Of a stretch of DNA of 64,000 bases, positions 9,623-19,358 are shown piece by piece (position 1 is the first letter of the stretch; each line of letters begins with the position of its first letter). Made by a program: the position numbers and the translations under genes. Source of the DNA: CAWBJP01 sp963789165 (lineage in GTDB: Bacteria; Actinomycetota; Acidimicrobiia; IMCC26256; BP-133); assembly GCA_963789165.1 (NCBI GenBank), contig CAWBJP010000001.1, positions 124,001 to 188,000 on the forward strand, in the 5' to 3' direction. The notes beneath the pieces are model-generated. The model worked only from the letters and a program-made list of their open reading frames with translations. It did no database searches and was not told the origin of the DNA.

Positions 9623-10222
9623 GTCGGTGGCGTCGCCGCACCGCCGGGCCACCGGTTCCGGAGCAGGTCGAGACCCGACACCAGGGTGAGCCCCACCGCC
9701 GCCCACAGCACGGTCGAGCCCGAGCCACGGCGGCTGGTCGGTCAGGGGGCACAGGGCGACCCCCACCGCCACCAGCTGGGAGATCGTCTTCACCTTTCCC
9801 AGCCATCGGGCGGGGATCGACACGCCCCGCCTCCCGGCCCACGTCCGGTAAGCCGAGACGGTCAGCTCCCGGGCGGTGATCAGAACCACGGCCAGCCAGG
9901 GGAAGATCTCCTGGGAGGCCAGGGCGACGAGGCCGCCGATGGCCAGGAACTTGTCCGCCAGCGGGTCGAGGAAGGCACCCGAGCGGGTGGTGCCGTCACG
10001 CCGGGCCAGCCAGCCGTCGAGCCCGTCGGTCGAGCCGATGATGACCCAGCCCACCCAGGCCCGCCACGAGGGACCCTCGGCCGAGATCACGGTCAGGAGG
10101 GGCAGGGTGAGGGCGAAGCGGAGCAGGGTGACGAGGTTGGCCGGCGTGAGCAGGGCGCTGGGCCCGAACCGGAAGGCCGGCACCGCCGGGGTCGCCGGGT
10201 TCCCCGACGGGAGGGTGGCCAT
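9619..10222 (-). CDS. pgsA: CDP-diacylglycerol--glycerol-3-phosphate 3-phosphatidyltransferase, one frameshift
   Basis: Integral-membrane CDP-alcohol phosphatidyltransferase that makes phosphatidylglycerophosphate. The diagnostic motif is complete: DGLDGWLARR followed by FLDPLADK at residues about 60-85. Hydrophobic helices flank it. The start ATG 10222 overlaps the rimO stop (ATGA). A frameshift at about 9710 separates PPWLGLD from the last helix (VLWAAVGLTLVSGLDLL), which ends at TGA 9619 and overlaps the cinA GTG. Without noticing the shift one would read an artificial PgsA-CinA fusion of 543 residues (8591-10222). Confidence 0.9.
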
Positions 10223-11545
10223 CAGCCCGCCCGGGCAAGTCGCCGCCGGGGGGCGGCCACCAGGTCGGGACCGATCGCCTCGATCACTTCCGCCTCCACC
10301 ACGCTGCCGGGGGCGAAGCGGTCCCGACCGCTGAGGCGCACGACACCATCGATCTCCGGTGCCTCCCGGTGTGTGCGCCCCTCATCCCCCCTGTCCACCA
10401 TGACTTCGACCGTCTCCCCCACCAGAACGTCACGTCCGGACTGGGTGATCCGGTCCTGCATCTCCCCCAGCTCGGACAGCCGCTCGGCCACCACGTCGGC
10501 CGGGACCTCCCCGTCCATGGTGGCCGCAGGCGTCCCCTCCTCGGCCGAGAAGGGGAAGAAGCCGGCCCAGTCGAGCCCGGCGGCCTCCAGGAAAGCGATG
10601 AGCTCCTCGTGGTCCTCTTCCGTCTCCCCCGGGAACCCGACGATGAACGAAGAGCGGAAGGCGGCGCGCGGGCTGCTGGGCCCGAATGCCCTCGATGATG
10701 GCGGCGAACCGCTCCCCGCTCCCCCACCGTTGCATCCGCCGCAGAAGTCCGGGGGCGGCGTGCTGGAGCGACAGATCGAAGTAGGGCACCACCGTGGGCA
10801 GCTCGAGCATGGTCGACACCAGCGGGTCCCGGACCTGGGACGGATAGAGGTAGAGGAGCCGGAGCCGGAGGAGACCATCCGCCGCCAGGCGGTCCAACCG
10901 GCGGAGCAGGGGGGTCAGGGCCCCGGACTCGCCGGCATCGCGCCCGTACCAGGCCAGGTCCTGGGCCACCAGGACGAGCTCCCGGGCGCCGCCCGCCACC
11001 AGGGCCCGGGCCTCGGCTTCGATGGCCTCGGGCCGGCGTGAGCGCTGCTTCCCCCGGAACGACGGGATGGCGCAGAAAGCGCAGGTCCGGTCGCAGCCCT
11101 CGGCCACCTTGACGTAGGCCCAGGGCGCCGACGGCGCCGGCCGGGGCAGCTCCAGGAGGTCGCGGGGCCCGCCCTTGGGTGGCCGGCGCAGGACGACCTC
11201 GGAGATCGAACCCTCTCCCGCGAAGCCGACCACGGCGTCGACCTCGGGTAGGGCGGCGGCCAGTTCCGCGCCGTGGCGCTCGGCCAGGCAGCCGGTCACC
11301 ACCAGCCGGGCCCCGGGACGCCGGGCGTCGGCCAGGGCGAGGACCGTCTCGATCGACTCGGCCCGGGCCGCCTCCACGAAGGCGCAGGTGTTGACCACCA
11401 CCAGATCGGCCTCGCCCGCGCTGCCCGCTGCCTGCAAGCCGTCAGCCAGCAGCGAGGCCGCCACCTTGTCGGAGTCGACGGCGTTCTTGGGACAGCCCAG
11501 CGTCTCGATGAAGAAACTGGCCGGTAGGCGGGCGCGGGGAGTCAT
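10222..11545 (-). CDS. rimO: Ribosomal protein S12 methylthiotransferase RimO, one frameshift
   Basis: Radical-SAM enzyme that methylthiolates the conserved aspartate of ribosomal protein S12. Cluster cysteines are in LGCPKN, NTCAF and TGCLAER, the radical-SAM triad is CDRTCAFCAIP, and a TRAM domain ends the protein. ATG 11545 (MTPRARLPASFFIETLGCPKN) is preferred over a longer GTG start at 11602, which would run through repeat sequence; its ribosome-binding site is weak. The frame shifts at about 10675, between QHAAPGLLRRMQRWGSG and SSFIVGFPGETEEDHEE. The stop overlaps pgsA. It shares its fold with MiaB at 2968-4320 but the LGCPKN motif marks it as RimO. Confidence 0.9.
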
Positions 11546-11584
11546 CGCCAGGTAAGCGTACCGGGCCCCCGAGACCTGTCTCAT

Positions 11585-11651
11585 CGGGGACACCCCCGAC
11601 ACCTCCTCTTGGGGGACACCCCCGACCCGGGCTCTTGGGGGACACCCCCGG
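11585..11651. repeat. Three tandem copies of the GGGGACACCCCC element
   Basis: CGGGGACACCCCCG at 11585-11598, GGGGGACACCCCCG at 11611-11624 and GGGGGACACCCCCGG at 11637-11651 are spaced 26 bases apart in the divergent space between rimO and the zinc-ribbon gene. Each can form a G/C hairpin with an ACA loop. Confidence 0.7.
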
Positions 11652-11679
11652 CCCGGGGGCTTTCGTAGACTGACCGGCC

Positions 11680-12135
11680 ATGAGCGCCCCCAACGTCTGG
11701 TGCCCGTCGTGCGGAGCTGAGTACACCGTCGGATCCCGTTACTGCAGCGACTGCCGGGTCGCCCTCGTGGCCGAACCCCCCGACGCGCGGCCCGATGATG
11801 ACGACAACGACGACGAGGGAGTCGACGCCACCGACCTCGTCGAGATGGGCGACTACGCCCGCCTGTCGGCTCAGATCCTCCGCCGGCGGCTGGAGTCGGC
11901 CGGCATCTCGGTCATGGTGGAGTGGACCGGACCGGGTGCCGACGCCACCGGCACCATCCTCGTGCCCGACGCCCAGGCCGAGTTCGCCGAGGCCGTGATC
12001 AACGAGATCGAGGTGGAGGACGAGGTCCCCGACACGTCACCCGAGGCCTATGTGGTCCGGATCGAGGAGCACCTCTCCGCCATCGGCTCCCTCCTCGAGG
12101 AACTGCGCACCCGCTTGGAGGACAACGGGAGTTAG
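11680..12135 (+). CDS. Zinc-ribbon protein with acidic linker and DUF2007-like domain
   Basis: A 151-aa cytosolic protein of unknown function. Residues 8-27 form a zinc ribbon with two CxxC knuckles (CPSCG and CSDC). An acidic stretch (residues 37-48, mostly Asp/Glu) follows, then a domain with a ferredoxin-like pattern (AQILRRRLESAGISVMVEW to VPDAQAEFAEAVINEIE) that resembles DUF2007 putative signal-transducing proteins, and a C-terminal helix rich in Glu/Leu. It is on the plus strand, divergent from rimO, and has no obvious partner. The domain assignment is by pattern only and the role unknown. Confidence 0.72.
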   Translation: MSAPNVWCPSCGAEYTVGSRYCSDCRVALVAEPPDARPDDDDNDDEGVDATDLVEMGDYARLSAQILRRRLESAGISVMVEWTGPGADATGTILVPDAQAEFAEAVINEIEVEDEVPDTSPEAYVVRIEEHLSAIGSLLEELRTRLEDNGS

Positions 12136-12154
12136 CCCCCCGGCCATTACCGAT

Positions 12155-12208
12155 TTGGACAAATGTAACAACGGAGAGTGTCACCTCTGGACACTCTGCG
12201 CTGTCCAA
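12155..12208. promoter_or_regulatory. Nested inverted repeats upstream of the small membrane protein
   Basis: TTGGACA (12155-12161) pairs with TGTCCAA (12202-12208), and inside them GAGTGTC (12176-12182) pairs with GACACTC (12190-12196). The segment CACTCTGCGCTGTCCA (12192-12207) occurs again, inverted, at 14873-14888 upstream of the LPXTG protein gene. This could be a regulator-binding region or structured leader shared by the two envelope genes. Confidence 0.45.
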
Positions 12209-12283
12209 TCCGTTGAGAGGCCAATGGAGGCGTCTCCGGGGTTCGGGGTGTCCCCGACAAAAAACTCTCCAGGAGGTTGTTTC

Positions 12284-12608
12284 ATGTACCAGTTCGCCAT
12301 CGTGGCGTTGCTGGCTCTCGCCGTCGTCAAGATTGTTGACTTCATCGACGGTGCGGTCCCTGCCATCGCCGGGTTCCGCTCTCTGTTCACCTTCGTTCTC
12401 GGTCATCGCCGCCGTGTGGGCGCTGGACTACTCGCTCTTCAACGGGTTCGGCGTCACCGTGCGCGATGCCAACACGGGTATGTGGATGACCGGCTTCATC
12501 GTCGCCGGCCTCACCAGCCCGTGGCGCGCCCTCTTCGGCTGGATGACCCACGACCGGGCCGCCGCCGACGAGACGCTGGGCGGCTCCAAGGGCCTGCGGG
12601 CGGCCTAG
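12284..12608 (+). CDS. Small two-helix membrane protein, one frameshift
   Basis: About 107 residues. It starts MYQFAIVALLALAVVKIVDF, a strongly hydrophobic N-terminus, directly behind a near-perfect ribosome-binding site (AGGAGG, eight bases before ATG 12284). The frame shifts at about 12395: the first part ends GFRSLFTFV and the second continues SVIAAVWALDYSLFNGFGV. A second hydrophobic region (MTGFIVAGLTSPWRALFGW) and a short soluble tail complete it. No family is recognised. The strong translation signal and long dyad-rich leader suggest it is well expressed. A bidirectional terminator follows. Confidence 0.65.
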
Positions 12609-12627
12609 CGCCAAGCCACGCGCCTGG

Positions 12628-12671
12628 ACGCGAAACAGCGGGGCGGCCCTCGGGCCGCCCCGCTGTCGCGT
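12628..12671. terminator. Strong bidirectional hairpin terminator
   Basis: A nearly perfect inverted repeat, CAGCGGGGCGGCCC / GGGCCGCCCCGCTG with outer CGCGA/TCGCG pairs, lies between two convergent genes: the membrane protein (stop 12608) and the LPXTG protein (stop 12689). Its position and symmetry fit termination of both. Confidence 0.75.
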
Positions 12672-12688
12672 TCAGATGCAGTCAGGCT

Positions 12689-14739
12689 CTAGCCGCGGCG
12701 AGCCTTCAGGCGCCGCAGCACCAGCCCGGTACCCAGCAGGGCGAGGGCGGGCAGCATGGCCAGCAGGCCACCGGTCCGGGGCAGCTCACCCCGCAGCGGC
12801 GCCTCGGCCAGGATGGCGGTCACCTCGGGCAGGTTCAGCGACACCCGGGCTTCGAGGGGCACGCCGACGCCGGCTTCAGCGGCGGCGGCACCCGCCGCCG
12901 GGCCGCAGACCCCGGTGGCCACAGCCTCGTCGAGGAACTTCCCGCCCCCTGAGGCCTTGTCCACCGTGACGGTGATCACCAGGTCCTTCGACGCTCCCGG
13001 ATTCAGAGGGCCGACGTCATTCCAGATGACACTGGTGTTGGTCTGCGTGTTGGCCTTGGGGTTGGTTCCCACCACCGACCACTTGATCCCGGTGTCGGCC
13101 GAGATGGTGTCGACCACCTTCAGGGCCGTCAGGATGCAGTCGTTGGGGTTGCTCACGGTGATCGGTCCAGTCGAAGGTGTCCCCGGCCTTGACCTTCTCG
13201 GGGTTGGCCTTCTTCTGCAGCCCGATGCCGCACTGGATCCCGCCGTCGGGGACGGCCACCGCCGCCTCCATGTGGCCGATGCGGACATCGGCGCCAGGGT
13301 GCCGTTGAGCAGCGTCACCCGGACCACGTCGACCGCACCGGCGGCGTAGGTCGTGGTTTCAATGGGCTTGGAGTCCGTGGCCCCGCCGATGGCCCGGGGG
13401 TCCTCCCCGATGGCGATCTCGGCCACCCCGGGCACGGTGATGTTCAGCCCCGCCTCGCCGAAGATGTCCTGGAAAGTGAGCTCGTCGACGACGGTGCCGC
13501 CATTCAGGATGGTGAGCAGCGGGGTGGTCGGCTCCACCGTGCCGGGACCGTAGAACACGTCGCCCACGCCATTGCCGTCGGCGACCGCCCGCAGCACCCA
13601 CTCACCGGCGAACTTGAACGTCAAGGGGCCGACCTGACGGGGGCGATGATCTGGCGGGTCTCGCTCTGGAGGCCGAACCGGGCGATGCCGGCCGGGGTCT
13701 TGATCGGGTTGGCCTGCGGGACGAGACGGGTTGCCGACCTCGACTCCGCCACGACGGGCTCCGGGGGGGTCGGGGACACGGTCTGGATCAGATCGCCGGC
13801 CAGACGGGCGTCGGCGGCGTAGCCCCGTCCGTAGGACAGGTCGACGCCGGTGGTGCAGGCCGCCGCGGCGCGGCTCTGGGCCTGGCCCAACAGGGCGCTG
13901 GCGTTGACGATCGGGGGAATGTCGACCGGGCCGACCTTCGCGGTGATGAGCGGCGTGGTGGGCGGTGACTTCGCCTCGGCCCGCTGCAGGCTCAGCTGCG
14001 GGTCCTCCGCCGGGGCCTGGGCCAGCCCGACCTCGAGGCCGCTGCCCCGGCCGAAGCCGGAGTTGACGCCCAGGGCCTGCGACGTGACGCGTCCCATCTC
14101 GTTGAGGAGCGTCTTGGCGATGGCGCTCGACGTGAACGTCGATGCCGAGTAGGCCTCATCGATCTTGGCGAGCTGGGTCCCGCCGGCGTTGACGGCGCCG
14201 ACATGGACCACGCTGCCCGTGGTCGTCCCGGCGTGGCCGGTGCCCGGCAGATCCGGGAACACCGTGGCCCGGTCACCGGCCGCGACCCGGATCTTCGGTG
14301 CCGGCGGCGCCACCTTCGGGGCCGGGGCAGGAGCGGGCTGCGGCTGTTCGGCCGGCTGCTCGGGAGCGGGCGTCAGGTCCGGCACCACGCCGTCCGGCGG
14401 CTGCGCCGGGAGGACGTCCTCCGCCGGCCCCGGGATGAAGGGCAAGGCGTTGAGGATCTCGGCCACCTCCGGCGGCAGACCGGCGAGGAGCTCGTCGGTC
14501 AGGGGCGCGCCGTCCTCGACGACATCCGCAACCGTGTTGAGCACCCCGGCGTCCGCCCCCTCGATGGTCCTGTCGAGATCCGAGGCCGCGGAGCCCGGCA
14601 ACGGTGGCGTCAGGTCGGGGCGCATGATTCCCAGCTGGCGGAGCCGGGACTCGGCCGATGTATCAGGCACTCTGGCGGAGGCCGTGCCCATCAGAAGCAC
14701 GGCTGAGACAACGGCCAGTGCTGCGGAGACTCGCTTCAT
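12689..14739 (-). CDS. Secreted LPXTG-anchored surface protein, frameshifted
   Basis: Large exported protein of about 680 aa. ATG 14739 follows GGGAGGG and gives a signal peptide MKRVSAALAVVSAVLLMG ending TASA. After a Pro/Ala/Gln-rich region (residues about 115-150), the rest is probably beta-rich, with one segment TFKFAGEWVLRAVADGNG and a repeat-like domain containing VSNPNDCILTALKVVDTIS. The C-terminus is a classical sorting signal: LPRTGG, a hydrophobic helix (LLAMLPALALLGTGLVL) and RRLKARRG, so a sortase should attach it to the wall. Frame breaks lie near 13630, 13295 and 13165. No sortase gene is in the window. Function unknown. Confidence 0.75.
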
Positions 14740-14872
14740 CAGACCCTCCCGGTCAAACCCTCTCCCCGGCGACGAGCAAACTACCCCCTGGATGGGGGTA
14801 TCAGACAGTGCTCTTCTACACAAACGTCACAATAAGCACATCTGTGCTCAAGGGGAAGGAAAATTCTCATTG

Positions 14873-14888
14873 TGGACAGCGCAGAGTG
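14873..14888. promoter_or_regulatory. Inverted copy of the 16-base upstream motif
   Basis: TGGACAGCGCAGAGTG is the exact reverse complement of 12192-12207. It lies between the ftsK stop and the LPXTG gene start, 134 bases before that start. Sixteen identical bases in two upstream regions may be a shared binding site, but one chance match of this length in 64 kb of biased sequence is possible. Confidence 0.35.
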
Positions 14889-14896
14889 AGTTTGGG

Positions 14897-17261
14897 TCAC
14901 CCTCCGGGCACGGAGGGTGGTGAGCTTCGTTGTTGGAGCGCCTCCAGCTCTTCGACGGTCATGAGGACCGTTCGGGCCTTTGATCCCTCGGACGGACCGA
15001 CCACTCCCCGCCGCTCCAGCAGGTCCATGAGCCGTCCCGCCCGGGCGAATCCTACTCTCAACTTGCGCTGGAGCATGCTGGTCGATCCCAGCCGGCTGCG
15101 CACCACCATTTCCATGGCCTCTTCGAGCAGGTCGTCACCGTCGTCGAGATCGGGTCCCTCCCGGCTGCTCTCGGTCTCTTCGCCGGCCAGCCCCTCGACG
15201 TAGCGCAGCTCCGTGGTCTGGCGCTTCCAGTGAGCCACGACCTTGTGGACGTCGGCCTCCTCCACCCACGCGCCCTGGATGCGCTGGGCCCGGCTGGAAC
15301 TGGCCGTGGCCAGCAGCATGTCGCCCTGGCCGACCAGCTTCTCCGCCCCGGCGGCGTCGAGGATGACCCGCGAGTCGGCCAGTGACGACACCGAGAAGGC
15401 CAGCCGGGACGGGATGTTGGCCTTGATCACGCCGGTGATCACGTCCACCGACGGGCGCTGGGTGGCGATCACCAGGTGGATCCCCACCGCTCGAGCCATC
15501 TGGGCGATGCGGCAGATGCTCGTCTCCACGTCCCGGGCCGCCACCATCATGAGGTCAGCGAGCTCGTCCACCACCACCAGGATGAAGGGCAGCCGCTCGT
15601 AGGTCGTACCCGACTCCTCGTCGGCCTTCAGATCGCCCCGGTCGTAGGTCGCGTTGTAGCCGGTGATGTCCCGTACCCCGACCTCGTGGAGCAGCTCGTA
15701 ACGCAGCTCCATCTCCCGGACGGCCCAGTCGAGGGCGTTGGCCGCCTTCTTGGGGTTGACCACCACGGGAGTGAGGAGATGGGGCACGTCGTTGTACTGG
15801 GCCAGCTCGACCCGCTTGGGGTCGACCAGGATCAGCCGCACCTGCTCGGGTGTGGTCCGCATGAGGATCGAGGTGATGAGCGAGTTGATACAGCTCGACT
15901 TGCCCGCCCCGGTGGCCCCGGCAATGAGCAGGTGGGGCATCGTGGCCAGGTTGATGGTGCAGGCCCGCCCGGCGATGTCGCGCCCGAGGCCCACCTCCAG
16001 CGGATGGCCGGCCTTGCCCACCTCCTCGGAGTCGAGGATGTCCCCCAGGTTCACCAGCTGACGCTGGGTGTTGGGGACCTCGACACCGATGGCGCTGCGT
16101 CCGGGAATGGGGGCGATGATGCGGACGTCGGGGCTGGCCATGGCGTAGGCGATGTCATGCGAGAGGCTGGTGACCTTCTTGACCTGGACACCCGGTCCCA
16201 GTTCCAGCTCGTAACGGGTCACGGTGGGCCCGACGGTCATCCCGACAAGGCGGGCGTCGACTCCGAACTCGCCCAGGGTCGCCTCCAGCGCCGCTCCGCC
16301 CTTCTCGATCAACCGGCGGTCGATGGGCTTGGCCACCTTGCGGGTGAGGACCGAGATCGGGGGCAGCTTCCAGCGCTGCTCGGAGGCGGGCAGGCCGAGC
16401 TCGAGCTGGTGAGCCTCTCCCTTCTCGGACTTGTAGGCGGCCGTCTGGAGCACGAGGTTCTCGCCCGAGACCGGGATGGCCGGAACGGCCTGCTCCCCGG
16501 TCGGCTCCCCCTGCTCCGGCGCCTTGGGCCGGCGGACGCGCTTGGGTTTGGGGACGGGAGGGGCGGCCTCCTCGACCTGGTCGGTGCTGAGGGTGGCCAG
16601 GCGGCGGAGGCCGAGGCGGACCCCACTGACGGCCAGGGCGCCGGCCCGGTGCAGGGCGGTCACCACCTGGCGGAACGAGAGGTGGAAGACGACCAGGAGG
16701 CCGAGGACACCGGCGGCGGACAGGACGAGGCCGGCGGCCCAGGGTCCGCCGACGGCCCGGAGCGGGGAGGCGGCCAGACCGCCGAGGAGGCCGCCGGCTC
16801 GGCGCCAGGCGTCGAAGACCGAGCCTCCGCCGTCGTGGCGGGCCAAGTGGAGCAGGCCGGACGAGCGCGGTGGTGACGAGAAAGAGCCCGACGCAGAGGC
16901 GGGACAGCTCCTGGCGTCGCCCGGTGAGTACGACGACCGCCAGAACACCGAGGACGAGGGGGAGGGCGTGGCGGGCCAGACCGAAGCTGATCCCGGCGAG
17001 ATAGGAGGCGAAGCCGCCGAAGGGGCCCGACACGTCGAGCCAGAGGGTGAGCGCGGCGACGAGGGCGGCAGTGGCGAGGGCCACGCCAACGACTCCCTCG
17101 CCGTGGCGGCTCAAAGACGCAATGAGGAAGGCGACGAGGCGGCGGGCGAGGGACGGGCCCTTGCGAGCGCGGGTCCGGGCCGGGGCGCGGCGGGCCGGGG
17201 GCTTGCGGCGGGGGGTGGTGGGGCGGGACGGCGCGGCCCGGCGCTTCGTACTGGATGCCAT
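14897..17261 (-). CDS. ftsK: DNA translocase FtsK/SpoIIIE, one frameshift
   Basis: Membrane-anchored ATPase that pumps chromosome ends through the division septum. It starts MASSTKRRAAPSRPTTPRRK, a basic cytoplasmic tail, followed by hydrophobic helices over roughly residues 40-200. A linker leads to the alpha domain (GPTVTRYELELGPGVQVKK), the beta RecA-like motor with Walker A GATGAGKSS and Walker B FILVVVDELADLMM, and the gamma winged-helix (STSMLQRKLRVGFARAGRLMDLLE). One frameshift at about 16862 separates the second and third helices. About 788 codons, a usual size for actinobacteria. The shift in a variable membrane segment is probably an error. Confidence 0.93.
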
Positions 17262-17303
17262 GTCACAACGGTAACAGCAGCAACAGTGGTGGTGGCAGCT
17301 TCC

Positions 17304-17354
17304 GTCTCGCGTTAGTCGAACCGACCTGTGAGGTCGGTTTCGTTAACGCGAGAC
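17304..17354. terminator. Composite 51-bp double palindrome between rnj and ftsK
   Basis: Outer arms GTCTCGCGTTA (17304-17314) and TAACGCGAGAC (17344-17354) are perfectly complementary and enclose inner arms AACCGACC (17319-17326) and GGTCGGTT (17332-17339) with a five-base loop. It lies 12 bases past the RNase J stop. It probably ends the rnj transcript, although the bulged two-tier shape is unusual for a simple terminator. Confidence 0.65.
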
Positions 17355-17366
17355 GCGAGGGCCGGG

Positions 17367-19037
17367 TCAGACCTCCATCACGACGGGCACGACGATGGGG
17401 CGGCGCTTCGTCCGCTCGTTGATGAACTTGGACAGGCCACTGCGGGCATGGCGCTTGAGGGTCTCGATGTCGAGGGCGTTCTCGTCGATCGCTTCCTGCA
17501 GCGAACGCAGCACCGCCTCCTTGGCCTCCTCGAGGAGTTCCTCGGCCTCGGGGGCGTGGACCCAGCCCCGGGTGACGATCTCGGGTCCGGTCACCACCTC
17601 GCCGGTATGGGCGTCGAGGGTGACGATGACCACCACGATCCCTTCCTTGGCCAGCGCCCGCCGGTCCCGCAGCACGCCGCGGCCCACGTCCCCGACCACA
17701 CCGTCCACATAGAGATAACCCGCCGGGGCGTAACGGCGCTCCACGTCGATGCCCTCGGGCCCGAGCACCAGGGAGTCCCCGTCCTCGCAGACCATGACAT
17801 GGTCATCCGCCATCCCGGTGGCGCGGGCCAGACGGGCGTGGTGCACCAGATGGCGGTACTCGCCGTGGACGGGAACGAAGAAGTCAGGCTGGACCAGGTT
17901 GAGCAGGAACTTGAGCTCCTCCTGGGCGGCGTGGCCGGACACGTGGACGGGCGCCAGCCCGGAGTGGATCACGTCGGCTCCGGCCCGGTGCAGGCCACCG
18001 ATGACCCGGGACACGTTGGTCTCGTTCCCGGGGATCGGATGGGCGGAGATGATCACCGTGTCCTCGCCACCGAGCTTCAGGCGGTGGTTCTCGTTCGCCG
18101 CCATCAGGGCCAGGGCGCTCATGGGCTCGCCCTGGGACCCGGTACAGATCACACAGATCCCGCCCGGCTCGAACTTGTCGATCTCATCGATGTCCACGAT
18201 GCGGTCGTCCGGGAGCGAGAGCAGGCCCATCGACCGGGCCAGGGCCACGTTCTGGATCATCGACCGGCCGAGGAAGGCCACGCTCCGCCCTGAGCCCAGG
18301 GCCGCCTCGGCGATCTGCTGCACCCGGTGGATGTGGGAGGCGAAGCAGGCCGCGATGACCCGCCGTCCCGTGTGCTCCCGGAACAGCTCGCGCATGACCA
18401 CGCCGACGGTCGACTCGGAGGGGATGTGTCCCGGCTCCTCGGCATTGGTCGAGTCCGACAGCAGCAGGCGCACGCCCCCCCGGGCGATCTCCCCCAGCAG
18501 GGCGATGTCGGTGACCCGTCCGTCGACGGGCGCCTGGTCGAGCTTGAAGTCGCCCGAGTGCAGGATGGTTCCCGCCGGCGTGAAGATGGCGGTGGCGAAG
18601 CCGTGGGGCACCGAATGGGTGACCGGGATGAACTGGCAGTCGAAGGGCCCGATGCTCCGGCGCTCGCCGTCGGCCACCGGAATCAGCTCGGTGCGCCCCA
18701 GCATCCCCGCCTCGTCGATGCGGTTCCGCGCCAGACCGAGCGACAGGGCCGAGCCGTAGATGGGGGCGGGTCCGACCTCGGCCAGCAGGAAGGAGAGACC
18801 GCCGGCATGGTCCTCGTGGCCATGGGTGAGCACGACCCCCTCGATGCGCTCGGCGTTATCCCGCAGGTAGGTGAAGTCGGGGAGGACGAGGTCGACGCCG
18901 GGCATGTCGGGGGCGGGGAACATGAGCCCGCAGTCGATGAGGAGGATGCGGCCCTCGACCTCGATGCAGGCGCAGTTCCGCCCGATCTCACCGAGACCCC
19001 CCAGGAAGACAACTCGGACAGGCGGTTCTATTGCCAT
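17367..19037 (-). CDS. rnj: Ribonuclease J
   Basis: Metallo-beta-lactamase/beta-CASP nuclease with endo- and 5'-exonuclease activity in mRNA decay and rRNA maturation. The 556-aa product has the zinc motif THGHEDHAGG (residues 71-80), further ligands in PVTHSVPHG and HSGDFKLD, the beta-CASP segment ICTGSQGEPMSAL, and the late motif PVHVSGHAAQEE and PVHGEYRHL. A C-terminal RNase J domain follows. In other actinobacteria dapA is normally directly upstream; here a structured non-coding region and a secreted-protein gene on the other strand occupy that position. The gene is intact. Confidence 0.95.
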   Translation of the reverse strand: MAIEPPVRVVFLGGLGEIGRNCACIEVEGRILLIDCGLMFPAPDMPGVDLVLPDFTYLRDNAERIEGVVLTHGHEDHAGGLSFLLAEVGPAPIYGSALSLGLARNRIDEAGMLGRTELIPVADGERRSIGPFDCQFIPVTHSVPHGFATAIFTPAGTILHSGDFKLDQAPVDGRVTDIALLGEIARGGVRLLLSDSTNAEEPGHIPSESTVGVVMRELFREHTGRRVIAACFASHIHRVQQIAEAALGSGRSVAFLGRSMIQNVALARSMGLLSLPDDRIVDIDEIDKFEPGGICVICTGSQGEPMSALALMAANENHRLKLGGEDTVIISAHPIPGNETNVSRVIGGLHRAGADVIHSGLAPVHVSGHAAQEELKFLLNLVQPDFFVPVHGEYRHLVHHARLARATGMADDHVMVCEDGDSLVLGPEGIDVERRYAPAGYLYVDGVVGDVGRGVLRDRRALAKEGIVVVIVTLDAHTGEVVTGPEIVTRGWVHAPEAEELLEEAKEAVLRSLQEAIDENALDIETLKRHARSGLSKFINERTKRRPIVVPVVMEV

Positions 19038-19358
19038 CGCCCGGCGACGCTAGTCCACGAAGCCGATATCCCGGTGGGCCCGCTGCGCTCCAAGTCGCGA
19101 CATCCCTTGTGGGACAAGGTGGAGCGCAGGTATCGAACCCCGCCTTGTACCCACGATTTTCGGTTCGTAAACCGATGTGCCGAAATTCCTGATTCCCTCC
19201 GGATTTCTCTCCGCCGCGGGCAGGCACACCCCTGTGTTGCGCCGAATCCGACCGATATGGCCGCCTTCGGGCGGTCTGCTCCCCTGGCCCCCCGACCAGC
19301 GTTCGGAACCCCGGGGACGGCCAGCGTTCGGACCCCGGGAGAAAAGGAGACCCCGACG
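19038..19358. other. Structured intergenic region with nested hairpins, no gene
   Basis: This 321-base stretch separates the divergent rnj and propeller genes. CTGCGCTCCA (19083-19092) pairs with TGGAGCGCAG (19120-19129), and CCTTGT/ACAAGG forms a second stem inside. On the minus strand the neighbouring sequence has a tRNA T-arm-like segment (GGTTCGATACC) and a CGGTT-TACG-AACCG hairpin that resembles an anticodon arm, but no acceptor or D arm can be drawn. It ends in AAAGGAGA, the ribosome-binding site of the plus-strand gene. It may be a long regulatory leader or a tRNA remnant. Confidence 0.4.

Noticed and set aside
8591..10222. An open frame that would encode a PgsA-CinA fusion of 543 residues
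   Set aside because: The C-terminal helix of PgsA and its stop are readable in the neighbouring frame, and CinA has its own GTG overlapping that stop. The fusion comes from one indel near 9710.
19130..19190. A complete tRNA gene on the minus strand
   Set aside because: Only a T-arm-like and an anticodon-arm-like element are present; acceptor pairing, D arm and CCA cannot be drawn.
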